Origin: an uncultured Dialister sp.
GTDB lineage: Bacteria; Bacillota; Negativicutes; Veillonellales; Dialisteraceae
DNA: 5,872 nt
Direction of reading: 5' to 3'
Assembly (NCBI GenBank): GCA_900543455.1
Contig: UQRR01000113.1
Coordinates: forward strand, 1-5,872
This document shows positions 1 through 5,013 of the stretch, one piece after another. How positions within the stretch are numbered: position 1 is the first letter of the stretch; each line of letters begins with the position of its first letter. The position numbers and the translations under genes were made by a program. The notes under the pieces were generated by a model. The model did no database searches and had not been told where the DNA came from. It saw only the letters and a list, made by a program, of their open reading frames with translations.

Positions 1-13
1 TGAACCCTGAACC
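1..13 (-). repeat. Edge of heptamer repeat array (TGAACCC), inverted copy
   Basis: The window opens with TGAACCCTGAACC, the reverse complement of the GGTTCAG heptamers found at 929-981. It is nearly two units long and probably continues to the left of the window. Together with the array at 929-981 it brackets the response regulator gene with oppositely oriented copies. The identification rests on two units only. Confidence 0.5.
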
Positions 14-28
14 AAATGAAAGCAAAGT

Positions 29-77
29 AAAAAGGGGCTGTGAAGAAATGGGGATTCATTTCTTCACAGCCCCTTTT
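29..77 (-). terminator. Strong intrinsic terminator of the response regulator gene
   Basis: Positions 30-50 and 57-77 are perfect 21-bp inverted repeats around a 6-nt loop (GGGATT). Read on the minus strand, the stem has a GC-rich block (GGGGCTGTG/CACAGCCCC) and ends in five T's (33 to 29), the normal form of a Rho-independent terminator. It lies 67 bp past the stop codon of the regulator gene. On the plus strand the stem also ends in CCCCTTTT, so it may stop transcription from both sides. Confidence 0.85.
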
Positions 78-143
78 CTCATGGGAAGCGGACACGGAAA
101 AGAACGGGCCAGGGAAGCGATGCTGTTTCCGCTGCCCGTTCTT

Positions 144-899
144 TCATACGAGGTGCAGTGTATTCTTGAAGTCTTTGATATAGTGTCTGGAGACAGGCAC
201 TTTTTCTTTGGGGTAATGGGAGAGCGTCAGGAGAAGGGTGCCATTGTCCTGGTTCTGGATCTCCTGGATCATGGAAAGGTTCACAATGTAGCCCTTGTGC
301 GTGCGGAAGAAGCCCAGGGGGGAGAGGAGAGACTCGATGTCGCGAAGCGTCATCTTCGACTCGATGATCCCTCTCGTCGTATAGAAGAGAGCGCGGTCTG
401 ACTTTTCGCTAGAGATCAGGATGATCTCCTGCGCGGGGGAGATCATGATGGTCTTGCCCTGCGTCTGGAGGGAGATCTTCTGTGAGGTGGAGACGATCTC
501 GCCCGGTGCCCGTTCCTTTTCCATCAGGGCGAGGCTGTCGGCCAGGCGAGAGATGGTGCGTGCGATGCGGGCTTCGTCGTAGGGCTTCAGAATGTAGTCG
601 AAGGCTTCGAGCTCGAAGGCCTGCACGGCGAATTGAGAGTAGCCTGTCGCAAAGACGACCTTCACGGAAAGGTCCATGCGGACGATCTCCTTCGCACATT
701 CGAGCCCGTTCATGAGAGGCATCTCGATATCGAGGAAAAGGATATCGACATTCGGATGTGTTTTCAGAAAGGCGAGGACTTCGCGTCCGTTTCCGCATTC
801 ACCGATGACTTTGACGCCGGGGATGTTCGAGAGCTCATAGGTCAGCTCGCCGCGGGCCGGCAGTTCGTCGTCGGCGACAAGAGCACGGATTTCTTTCAT
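144..899 (-). CDS. lytT: LytTR-family DNA-binding response regulator
   Basis: This 251-aa protein is a two-domain transcription regulator of the LytT/AgrA/BtsR type. Residues about 4-120 form a receiver domain: acidic pair D10-D11, phospho-acceptor D57 in FLDIEMP, T85 (ATGYSQFAVQAF) and K105 in DYILKPYD. Residues about 138-251 form a LytTR DNA-binding domain, with the typical FFRTHKGYIVNL (197-208) and VPVSRHYIKDFKN (234-246). These domains usually bind pairs of short direct repeats about two helical turns apart. The start is supported by AAGGAGG (905-911 on the plus strand) five bases upstream of the ATG. Its likely partner is the LytS-like kinase encoded upstream on the same strand, but 444 bp of repeats separate them, unlike the usual tight sensor-regulator spacing. 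A strong terminator follows. The inferred role is activation of the divergent malonate transporter genes. The symbol is a family-level name; orthology to B. subtilis or S. aureus LytT is not shown. Confidence 0.93.
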   Translation of the reverse strand: MKEIRALVADDELPARGELTYELSNIPGVKVIGECGNGREVLAFLKTHPNVDILFLDIEMPLMNGLECAKEIVRMDLSVKVVFATGYSQFAVQAFELEAFDYILKPYDEARIARTISRLADSLALMEKERAPGEIVSTSQKISLQTQGKTIMISPAQEIILISSEKSDRALFYTTRGIIESKMTLRDIESLLSPLGFFRTHKGYIVNLSMIQEIQNQDNGTLLLTLSHYPKEKVPVSRHYIKDFKNTLHLV

Positions 900-928
900 G
901 GGATCCTCCTTTTGGGGAAATGGGTTGG

Positions 929-981
929 GGTTTAAGGTTTAAGGTTCAAGGTTCAGGGTTCAGGGTTCAGGGTTCAGGGTT
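929..981 (+). repeat. Tandem heptamer array (GGTTYAR)7
   Basis: Seven uninterrupted 7-bp units fill 929-977: GGTTTAA twice, GGTTCAA once and GGTTCAG four times, with a partial GGTT at 978-981. The drift from TTTAA to TTCAG along the array suggests stepwise unit duplication and mutation. It begins about 30 bp upstream of the regulator start codon, just beyond its ribosome site, so it lies in the untranslated leader of the regulator message. Confidence 0.85.
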
Positions 982-983
982 GT

Positions 984-1027
984 GGTGGCGGCTTCGCCGC
1001 GAATATATATGAGGCGATGCCCGAAAG
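984..1027 (+). repeat. Interspersed repeat hairpin core, copy 1
   Basis: The core begins GGTGGCGGCTTCGCCGC, in which 988-1000 forms a GCGGC-TTC-GCCGC hairpin. An AT run (AATATATAT) follows, then GGCGATGCC (a small second hairpin) and CGAAAG. Near-identical cores occur at 1124-1163 and 5045-5086 in the same orientation. This makes it a dispersed repeat family comparable in kind to REP or MITE-like elements. It has no coding capacity. Confidence 0.8.
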
Positions 1028-1036
1028 TAGTATTCA

Positions 1037-1093
1037 AGTCACTAGTCACTAGTCACTCGAGGCTCCTAATCCCTAGCCACTAATCCCTAATCC
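1037..1093 (+). repeat. Heptamer arrays AGTCACT x3 and CTAATCC-type x4
   Basis: AGTCACT is repeated three times without a gap at 1037-1057. After eight bases, four in-phase 7-bp units follow at 1066-1093: CTAATCC, CTAGCCA, CTAATCC, CTAATCC. These form the tail of repeat copy 1. The same two unit types recur in the tails of copies 2 and 3. Confidence 0.8.
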
Positions 1094-1105
1094 CTGCTTT
1101 CAAAC

Positions 1106-1163
1106 TTCAGGGTTCAGGGGTGCGGTAGCGGCTTCGCCGAGAATATAAATAGGGCGATGCCCG
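1106..1163 (+). repeat. Interspersed repeat copy 2: GGTTCAG head plus hairpin core
   Basis: A short head of TTCAGGGTTCAGGGG (1106-1120) precedes a core at 1124-1163 that contains AGCGGCTTCGCCGAG, an AT run and GGGCGATGCCCG. Compared with copy 1 the core carries several substitutions (GGTAGC for GGTGGC, ATAAAT for ATATAT), so the two are old rather than fresh duplicates. Head and core are in the same order and orientation as in copy 1. Confidence 0.75.
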
Positions 1164-1167
1164 CTTG

Positions 1168-1212
1168 AGACTTGGAGACTTTAGACTCGAGAAGTCTGAA
1201 GTCTCCAAGTCT
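1168..1212. repeat. Long intercistronic hairpin built from AGACTT/AAGTCT units
   Basis: AGACTTGGAGACTT (1168-1181) is perfectly complementary to AAGTCTCCAAGTCT (1199-1212). The pairing continues inward through a T-G pair and AGACT/AGTCT (1183-1187 with 1193-1197), leaving a 5-nt loop. The result is a 20-bp stem. On the minus strand no T run follows, so it is unlikely to be an intrinsic terminator. It could stabilise RNA ends or lower read-through from sensor to regulator, which is inferred only. Confidence 0.7.
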
Positions 1213-1332
1213 GATGTCTGATGTCTCCTAGTCTCCCAGTCTCCCAGTCTCCCAGTCACCAGTCACCAGTCACTAGTCACTAGTCACCAGTCACTTGAGA
1301 TTCCTAATCCCTAGCTACTAATTCCCAGTCAC
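1209..1332 (+). repeat. Tandem micro-repeats: GTCTGAT x2, AGTCTCCC x3, AGTCACY x6, then a CTAATCC-type tail
   Basis: GTCTGAT occurs twice at 1209-1222. AGTCTCCC (8 bp) occurs three times at 1230-1253. AGTCACC/AGTCACT occurs six times without interruption at 1254-1295. CCTAATCCCTAGCTACTAATTCCC and another AGTCACC follow, reaching to within about 12 bp of the sensor kinase stop codon. The shift from AGTCTCCC to AGTCACC looks like a unit mutating and then being re-amplified. No open frame of interest is seen here. Confidence 0.8.
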
Positions 1333-1343
1333 CAGCCGCCCGC

Positions 1344-3071
1344 TCACGCATTTGTGATACGGATCATCTGTCCTGTTGCAGCGACTTTTTCTATGGCGGC
1401 GGGGAGAGCGGGTTCCTTGCTTTCTATCTTCGGAATGTTGGTGAAGACAAGAGTGCCTTTGTTTTCACGGCTGACGATATGGAGGCCGCTCTTTTCTCCG
1501 AAGAGGGAGAGCAGGCGCTGGTGGACATTGATGAGACCGATGTGGTCGCGTCTTTTGTGGTCGATAAGCAGCTTTTTCAGCTTACTTTTGGGGATGCCGA
1601 TGCCGGTGTCGTAGACGTAGACCTTGAAATAGTCCTTGTGCTCGATGAGGCCGGTCTTGATGCGGCCGCCCTCAGGACGCTTGAAGATGCCGTGGACGAC
1701 GGCGTTCTCTACGAGCGGCTGGAGGAGAAGCGGCGGGACCTGGATCTCTTCCAGCTTGTCCTTGGGGAAATCATAGGTGATCGAGAGGCGGTCGCCGAAA
1801 CGGGCGCGCTCGAGCTCGGTGTAGCACTCGATGACGTGCAGCTCTTCGGAGAGCGGGATGAATTTCGACGGGTTGTTCAGGCTGTGGCGGAAATAGTCAG
1901 AGAGGTAGCTGATGAGCTTTCGTGCATTTTCCGGATCGCTTCGCACATAGTAGCTGATGGTATTCAGCGTATTGTAGAGGAAGTGCGGATTGATCTGCGC
2001 CTGAAGAGCGCGGATCTCGGCTTCGGCGAGAAGATTTTCCTCTTCCTTCATCTTGTCGTATTCATAAATGGCTTCGAGCATGTGGCAGATGCCGGAGAGG
2101 AATTCGTTGCCCATGTGCGTGAAGTTTTCGCCTTTGCTTTTCGCAGCGATGAGGGTGCCGACGGTTTCCCCCTTGTAGCGGATGGGGAGGGTTGTGAGAT
2201 GCGGCATGGGCGGAAGTGATTTCTGCAGCTTGAGGATGGCGATCTCCGCATCGCCCTGATTGCGGTCTGCTTCGGTTTTGTAGGCTGTGCGCGTGTAAAT
2301 CTGGTCTTTGTATATGATGGCGGTCCAGATGAGAGAGGGGAGAGACGCCGTCACGATCTCGGCGGCTTTGGATACATTGAAGCCGTTGAAACCGTCGTGG
2401 AGTGTGGAGAAAAGGGTATTCACAGCGTCGAAGGTCGTCTTCGTTGTTTCTGATTTCTCTGTATCGCGCTGATGCGTGTAGAACTCCAGCACCATGTAGA
2501 AAAGGCTGACGGCGATGGTATTCGTGATGATGATCGGCAGCGACAGGTCGAAGAAATCATTCGGGTGCGCGATGGTCTCCGGCCAGGTAAGGAAAGCGAA
2601 GAAGACCCAGAAGAGGATTTCCAAAATGCCGGCATAGAAAAAGCTCCATGACCAGAGATTGTGATGGTGGCTTTTCAGCGGGTTCGCCAGATAGCCGGCG
2701 GCGATGCCCTGAATGATGGAGAGCCCGCCGTGGATGAAGGCCGCGTCCGTGTCGAAGAAGAGGGCGCGGTGGATGCCTGCGATACATCCGACAATGGTGC
2801 CGACGATCGGACCGCCGACGAAGCCGCCGAGCATGATGCCGACAGCACGGAAATTCATGATGCCGCCGCCCGCTGAGACATTCCAGTACGAGCCGCAGAG
2901 TGCCATCAGGGAGAAGATCACGATGAAGAGAACGAGATGCCTCCGGCTGAACTGCTTGGCAAGGATCGCTTCGCGGAAAAAGAGCGTGCGGCTGACAAGA
3001 AGGAGCAGCAGGAGGAAGATGGAGATACCAAACCAGACGTGCTGTACGCCGATGATCCAGGATGTATTCAT
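1344..3071 (-). CDS. lytS: LytS-type membrane sensor histidine kinase (5TM, GAF-like, HisKA_7TM/His_kinase, HATPase)
   Basis: This 575-aa membrane sensor has an N-terminal hydrophobic region (about residues 8-200) matching the 5TM-5TMR_LYT sensor domain. It includes the family signature from N73 (NFRAVGIMLGG) through GGPIVGTIVGCIAGIHR (86-102). A GAF-like region spans about 215-340 (LPIRYKGETVGTLIAAKSKGENF). The kinase core has phospho-acceptor H363 in ALQAQINPHFLYNTLN, followed by an ATPase domain with N456 in LLQPLVENAVVHGI (449-462), DTGIGIP (488-494) and GLINVHQRLLSLFG (512-525). About 27 residues at the C-terminus (549-575) extend past the ATPase core and are not recognised. The ATG has GAGGTG five bases upstream. 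It should pass phosphate to the LytTR regulator encoded downstream. Sensors of this class often detect small carboxylates such as pyruvate, so malonate or a relative is a reasonable but unproven ligand given the divergent madLM genes. Confidence 0.92.
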   Translation of the reverse strand: MNTSWIIGVQHVWFGISIFLLLLLLVSRTLFFREAILAKQFSRRHLVLFIVIFSLMALCGSYWNVSAGGGIMNFRAVGIMLGGFVGGPIVGTIVGCIAGIHRALFFDTDAAFIHGGLSIIQGIAAGYLANPLKSHHHNLWSWSFFYAGILEILFWVFFAFLTWPETIAHPNDFFDLSLPIIITNTIAVSLFYMVLEFYTHQRDTEKSETTKTTFDAVNTLFSTLHDGFNGFNVSKAAEIVTASLPSLIWTAIIYKDQIYTRTAYKTEADRNQGDAEIAILKLQKSLPPMPHLTTLPIRYKGETVGTLIAAKSKGENFTHMGNEFLSGICHMLEAIYEYDKMKEEENLLAEAEIRALQAQINPHFLYNTLNTISYYVRSDPENARKLISYLSDYFRHSLNNPSKFIPLSEELHVIECYTELERARFGDRLSITYDFPKDKLEEIQVPPLLLQPLVENAVVHGIFKRPEGGRIKTGLIEHKDYFKVYVYDTGIGIPKSKLKKLLIDHKRRDHIGLINVHQRLLSLFGEKSGLHIVSRENKGTLVFTNIPKIESKEPALPAAIEKVAATGQMIRITNA

Positions 3072-3271
3072 AGAGCACCTCGCTTTATCGGGAATGTGAG
3101 GAGGGAGAGATCAGAGGGCTGCTTTCTGATCGCTTGTGCCAAAAGTCTTCGGGGGCGCTCGTCGGCTGTGAGAGCCGGTGATGCGGCGCTCCGTGATCTG
3201 TCATACATTGATATAGAATGATCTATAAAAAACATATAAATGATAGCCTGCAATAAATGAATCGCAGAATA

Positions 3272-3286
3272 CATTCATTTTGAATG
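3272..3286. promoter_or_regulatory. Small inverted repeat CATTCA-TTT-TGAATG
   Basis: Two perfect 6-bp arms separated by three T's lie in the divergent region between the sensor kinase and madL, next to the TACCC direct repeats. A symmetrical site like this could bind a dimeric regulator, but it is short enough to occur by chance in AT-rich DNA. No known operator is recognised. Confidence 0.25.
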
Positions 3287-3291
3287 CATGA

Positions 3292-3321
3292 TACCCGTTG
3301 CCATTTGCATCTTACCCTTAA
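3292..3321 (+). promoter_or_regulatory. Candidate LytTR operator: TACCC direct repeats 21 bp apart
   Basis: TACCCGTTG (3292-3300) and TACCCTTAA (3313-3321) start exactly 21 bp apart and match at six of nine positions. LytTR regulators typically bind two direct repeats of about 8-9 bp separated by 12-13 bp. The second unit ends four bases before the expected -35 position of the TATACT promoter at 3349, where an activator would be expected. The repeats are imperfect, so this is a hypothesis. Confidence 0.35.
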
Positions 3322-3348
3322 AAATTTCTTTTAGGGAAAGCTGTCGGG

Positions 3349-3354
3349 TATACT
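3349..3354 (+). promoter_or_regulatory. Candidate -10 element (TATACT) for the madLM transcript
   Basis: TATACT differs from the TATAAT consensus at one base. At a 17-bp spacing the -35 position (3326-3331, TTCTTT) matches TTGACA poorly, which fits a promoter that needs an activator. Transcription from about 3361 would give a leader of roughly 330 nt before madL, passing through the hairpins described below. Confidence 0.4.
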
Positions 3355-3390
3355 AATGGCGAAAGGAAGATGAACAGGAGATCCGTATAC

Positions 3391-3426
3391 CCCCCTCTAT
3401 TATAACAAATGACAAGAAAGAGGGGG
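3391..3426. repeat. Inverted repeat CCCCCTCT/AGAGGGGG
   Basis: Perfect 8-bp GC-rich arms (3391-3398 and 3419-3426) enclose a 20-nt AT-rich loop. The loop contains the minus-strand extended -10 sequence at 3399-3407. No T run follows in either direction, so it is not a standard terminator. It might be an operator over the minus-strand promoter or a leader hairpin for madL. Confidence 0.45.
3399..3407 (-). promoter_or_regulatory. Extended -10 promoter candidate for the sensor kinase gene
   Basis: On the minus strand this reads TGTTATAAT, an exact match to the extended -10 consensus TGnTATAAT. No good -35 is seen at 17 bp (TCCCCC), which is tolerable for extended -10 promoters. Transcription would start near 3392 and give a leader of about 320 nt before the sensor kinase ATG. 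The surrounding ATTTGTTATRATAG is shared with the mdcA-proximal promoter candidate. Confidence 0.45.
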
Positions 3427-3450
3427 AGATTTCCTGGTACCCAGCTGTAC

Positions 3451-3615
3451 TAGGGAAACGCTGATTCAATCGCAGCGTCGAATTTCATATGGGTTTTTAT
3501 ACATAGCTTCGTCATCATCCTCCTTAAATAGCTCGCTATTCGCGTCAGATGATTCCTTGCTCTGTATAAAAATCCAAGAATGAAATCCGATAACGATTGA
3601 ATCAGTGTTTCCCTA
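3451..3615. mobile_element. 165-bp near-full-length palindrome, MITE-like, in the madL leader
   Basis: The left end TAGGGAAACGCTGATTCAAT (3451-3470) is the inverse of the right end ATTGAATCAGTGTTTCCCTA (3596-3615) with a single mismatch. Similarity continues inward: ATTTCAT, TTTTTATACA-AGC and ATCATC (3514-3519) with GATGAT (3548-3553). It ends in a central AATAGC-TC-GCTATT (3527-3540). Inner and outer arms share one centre near 3533, so the whole segment can fold into one long imperfect hairpin. It has no coding capacity. Both ends carry TA outside GGGAAAC, which could be a TA target duplication of the kind made by IS630/Tc1-type elements or simply part of the repeat. Alternatives are a structured leader RNA or a large regulator site. 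Confidence 0.65.
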
Positions 3616-3647
3616 AGCTTCCTCTGCTCGTGAATGGAAGGAAGCTT
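3615..3647 (+). promoter_or_regulatory. Hairpin AAGCTTCCT/AGGAAGCTT just upstream of madL
   Basis: Nine-bp perfect arms (3615-3623 and 3639-3647) enclose a 15-nt loop, followed by TTG, so four T's in all end the structure (3646-3649). It resembles a weak terminator or attenuator about 40 bp before the madL start. Its first base is the last base of the 165-bp palindrome, so the two structures abut in the leader. Attenuation is speculative. Confidence 0.35.
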
Positions 3648-3690
3648 TTGATAGAGACAAGTGGTTTCAGCAAAAGAAAGGAAGAGTATT

Positions 3691-4083
3691 ATGGTTATTT
3701 ACGGTGTAGCACTTCTGGCGGGCTGCTATATGGCAGGCAATGTGATCGGCGATATACTGGGCGCGCTTCTGGGCGTCAAGGCAAACATCGGCGGCGTCGG
3801 CTTCGCGATGCTGTTCCTCATCATCATTTCCGCATGGGCGCAGCAGAAAGGCATCATGAAAGCGCCGGAAGAACAGGGCATCAAATGGTGGTCTGCGATG
3901 TACATCCCGGTCGTTGTAGCGATGAGCTCCATCCAGAACGTAGCAGCTGCCCTTTCTGGCGGTGTGGTCGCCATCCTCGGCGGTCTTCTTGCTGTTGCGA
4001 TCGGCTTCCTCATGATCCCGGTCCTTTCAGGCAAGAAACAGAAGGAAACTGTGGCAGAAGACAGCTTGGCACATAGCAAGTGA
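3691..4083 (+). CDS. madL: Malonate transporter subunit MadL
   Basis: This 130-aa hydrophobic protein is the small subunit of the MadLM malonate:Na+ symporter, which acts in the cytoplasmic membrane. About four membrane segments are visible: residues 2-27 (IYGVALLAGCYMAGNVIGDILGALLG region), 31-50 (FAMLFLIIISAWA), 69-88 (MYIPVVVAMSSIQNVAAAL) and 91-115 (GVVAILGGLLAVAIGFLMIPVL). A charged C-terminal tail follows. Length and the order of segments fit the family. The start at 3691 is chosen because AAAGGAAG (3677-3684) lies six bases upstream; a GTG in frame at 3661 precedes that ribosome site and would add ten polar residues. madM follows after 102 bp on the same strand, as expected for two subunits used together. 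Confidence 0.9.
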   Translation: MVIYGVALLAGCYMAGNVIGDILGALLGVKANIGGVGFAMLFLIIISAWAQQKGIMKAPEEQGIKWWSAMYIPVVVAMSSIQNVAAALSGGVVAILGGLLAVAIGFLMIPVLSGKKQKETVAEDSLAHSK

Positions 4084-4185
4084 GAAATGGGGAGTGAGGA
4101 TGAAATTCCTCATACCTAGTCACAAAAAATGTATGCAGCACGCAAGGGCGTCGTGGTCGCTTAGAAATAAGGAGATAATTTCATC
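4084..4185 (+). other. madL-madM spacer with hairpin and repeat-like remnants
   Basis: This 102-bp gap holds GAGGA-TGAAAT-TCCTC (4096-4111), a 5-bp-stem hairpin, and CCTAGTCAC (near 4115-4123), which resembles the AGTCAC units elsewhere in the window. The ribosome site AAGGAGA (4169-4175) of madM lies at its end. The gap is wide for partner transporter subunits. It may be a decayed copy of the repeat family, but too little remains to be sure. Confidence 0.3.
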
Positions 4186-4950
4186 ATGGATATCGCAGCA
4201 ATGATTACCAAACTTTTCGTCAAGAACGGCATGATCTTCGGCTTCATGCTTCTCGGCGTCATTATGTATGTTTCATTCAAGCTGGGCGCGCTCACCAAGG
4301 GGCGTGTCCATGGCAGCGCCATCGCCATTTTCCTGGGGCTTGTCCTCGCATACATCGGCGGTGAAATGACCGGCGGCAGCAAGGGGATCGCAGACGTTCC
4401 GCTCTTTGCCGGCATGGGTCTGGTCGGCGGCGCCATGTTCCGCGACTTTGCTATCGTTTCCACCGCTTTTGGTGCGGATCTTCGCGAGATCAAAAAGGTG
4501 GGCTGGAGAGGTGTCGCTTCCCTCTTCATCGGTGAATTCATCTGCCTCGTCGCAGGCATCGCTGTTGCGTATCCGCTCGGCTATACCAGTGTGGTCGATA
4601 TGGTCACCATCGGGGCAGGCGTTGCGACCTTCGTTGTTGGGCCTGTCACCGGCGCGGCTCTCGGTGCGTCTTCTGAAGTCATCGCCATCTCCATCGCTGC
4701 CGGCGTTGTGAAATCTGTCCTCGTTATGGTCGTCACCCCATTCGTTGCCAAACCGCTTTCCATCAATAATCCGCAGTCTGCCATGGCTTTCGGCGGCATC
4801 ATGGGCACCACCTCCGGCACTGCCGCAGGCATTGCAGCGGTCAATCCGAAGCTCGTTCCCTACTGTGCGATGACCGCGACCTTCTTCACCGGTCTCGGCT
4901 GCCTTCTCTTCCCCTCTGTCTTCTACTTCGCTACAGCGATGATTTTCTAA
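4186..4950 (+). CDS. madM: Malonate transporter subunit MadM
   Basis: This 254-aa polytopic membrane protein is the large subunit of the MadLM Na+-dependent malonate carrier. Seven to eight hydrophobic segments can be seen, including residues about 15-34, 43-60, 72-88, 108-131, 138-160, 163-188 and 226-252. Glycine-rich stretches are characteristic of the family: TIGAGVATFVVGPVTGAALG (141-160) and GGIMGTTSGTAAGIAAVNP (203-221). AAGGAGA lies ten bases before the ATG, a little further than usual. No other in-frame start has a better site. It is placed after madL and before mdcA, matching known malonate operons in which transporter genes accompany the decarboxylase genes. The sequence is intact. 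Confidence 0.92.
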   Translation: MDIAAMITKLFVKNGMIFGFMLLGVIMYVSFKLGALTKGRVHGSAIAIFLGLVLAYIGGEMTGGSKGIADVPLFAGMGLVGGAMFRDFAIVSTAFGADLREIKKVGWRGVASLFIGEFICLVAGIAVAYPLGYTSVVDMVTIGAGVATFVVGPVTGAALGASSEVIAISIAAGVVKSVLVMVVTPFVAKPLSINNPQSAMAFGGIMGTTSGTAAGIAAVNPKLVPYCAMTATFFTGLGCLLFPSVFYFATAMIF

Positions 4951-5013
4951 AAAGATCCAGGGTTAGCCCATGGGAGCTCGCTCATAGATCGCGGATGAAA
5001 GATTCGCTTGCAT

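Noticed and set aside
48..401. Plus-strand 117-aa open frame at the left end
   Set aside because: It starts inside the terminator hairpin and is antisense to the well-supported response regulator. It has no ribosome site and no recognisable motif.
929..981. Telomere-like heptamers suggesting a linear replicon end or eukaryotic DNA
   Set aside because: Similarity to TTTAGGG is superficial. The array is short, internal and flanked by bacterial genes, and other heptamers of unrelated sequence occur beside it.
1037..1295. CRISPR-like array
   Set aside because: Units are 7-8 bp in direct contact with no spacers of 25-40 bp, and there are no cas genes in the window.
1479..2219. Plus-strand 246-aa open frame antisense to the kinase
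   Set aside because: It is the mirror of a GC-biased coding frame, rich in D, E, V and L as such shadows are. The minus-strand product has clear kinase motifs throughout.
3068..3274. Minus-strand 68-aa frame ending in an ATGA overlap with the kinase start
   Set aside because: The 4-nt overlap is suggestive of coupling and the N-terminus is hydrophobic, but no ribosome site precedes its ATG (3274) and the rest resembles no known protein. The kinase has its own GAGGTG site.
3661..3690. Alternative GTG start ten codons upstream of the chosen madL ATG
   Set aside because: The ribosome site AAAGGAAG lies between this GTG and the ATG at 3691, and the extra residues are polar and atypical for the MadL N-terminus.
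3597..4076. Plus-strand 159-aa frame overlapping madL
   Set aside because: It starts within the palindrome, is in another frame of madL, and is rich in R, C and H, as frame shadows are. madL is the conserved product.
4129..4164. Eleven-codon open frame (MYAARKGVVVA) between madL and madM
   Set aside because: It is too short, has no ribosome site and matches nothing recognisable.
4951..5013. Terminator after madM
   Set aside because: Only the loopless palindrome CCCATGGG and scattered short matches are present, with no stem-loop followed by T's.
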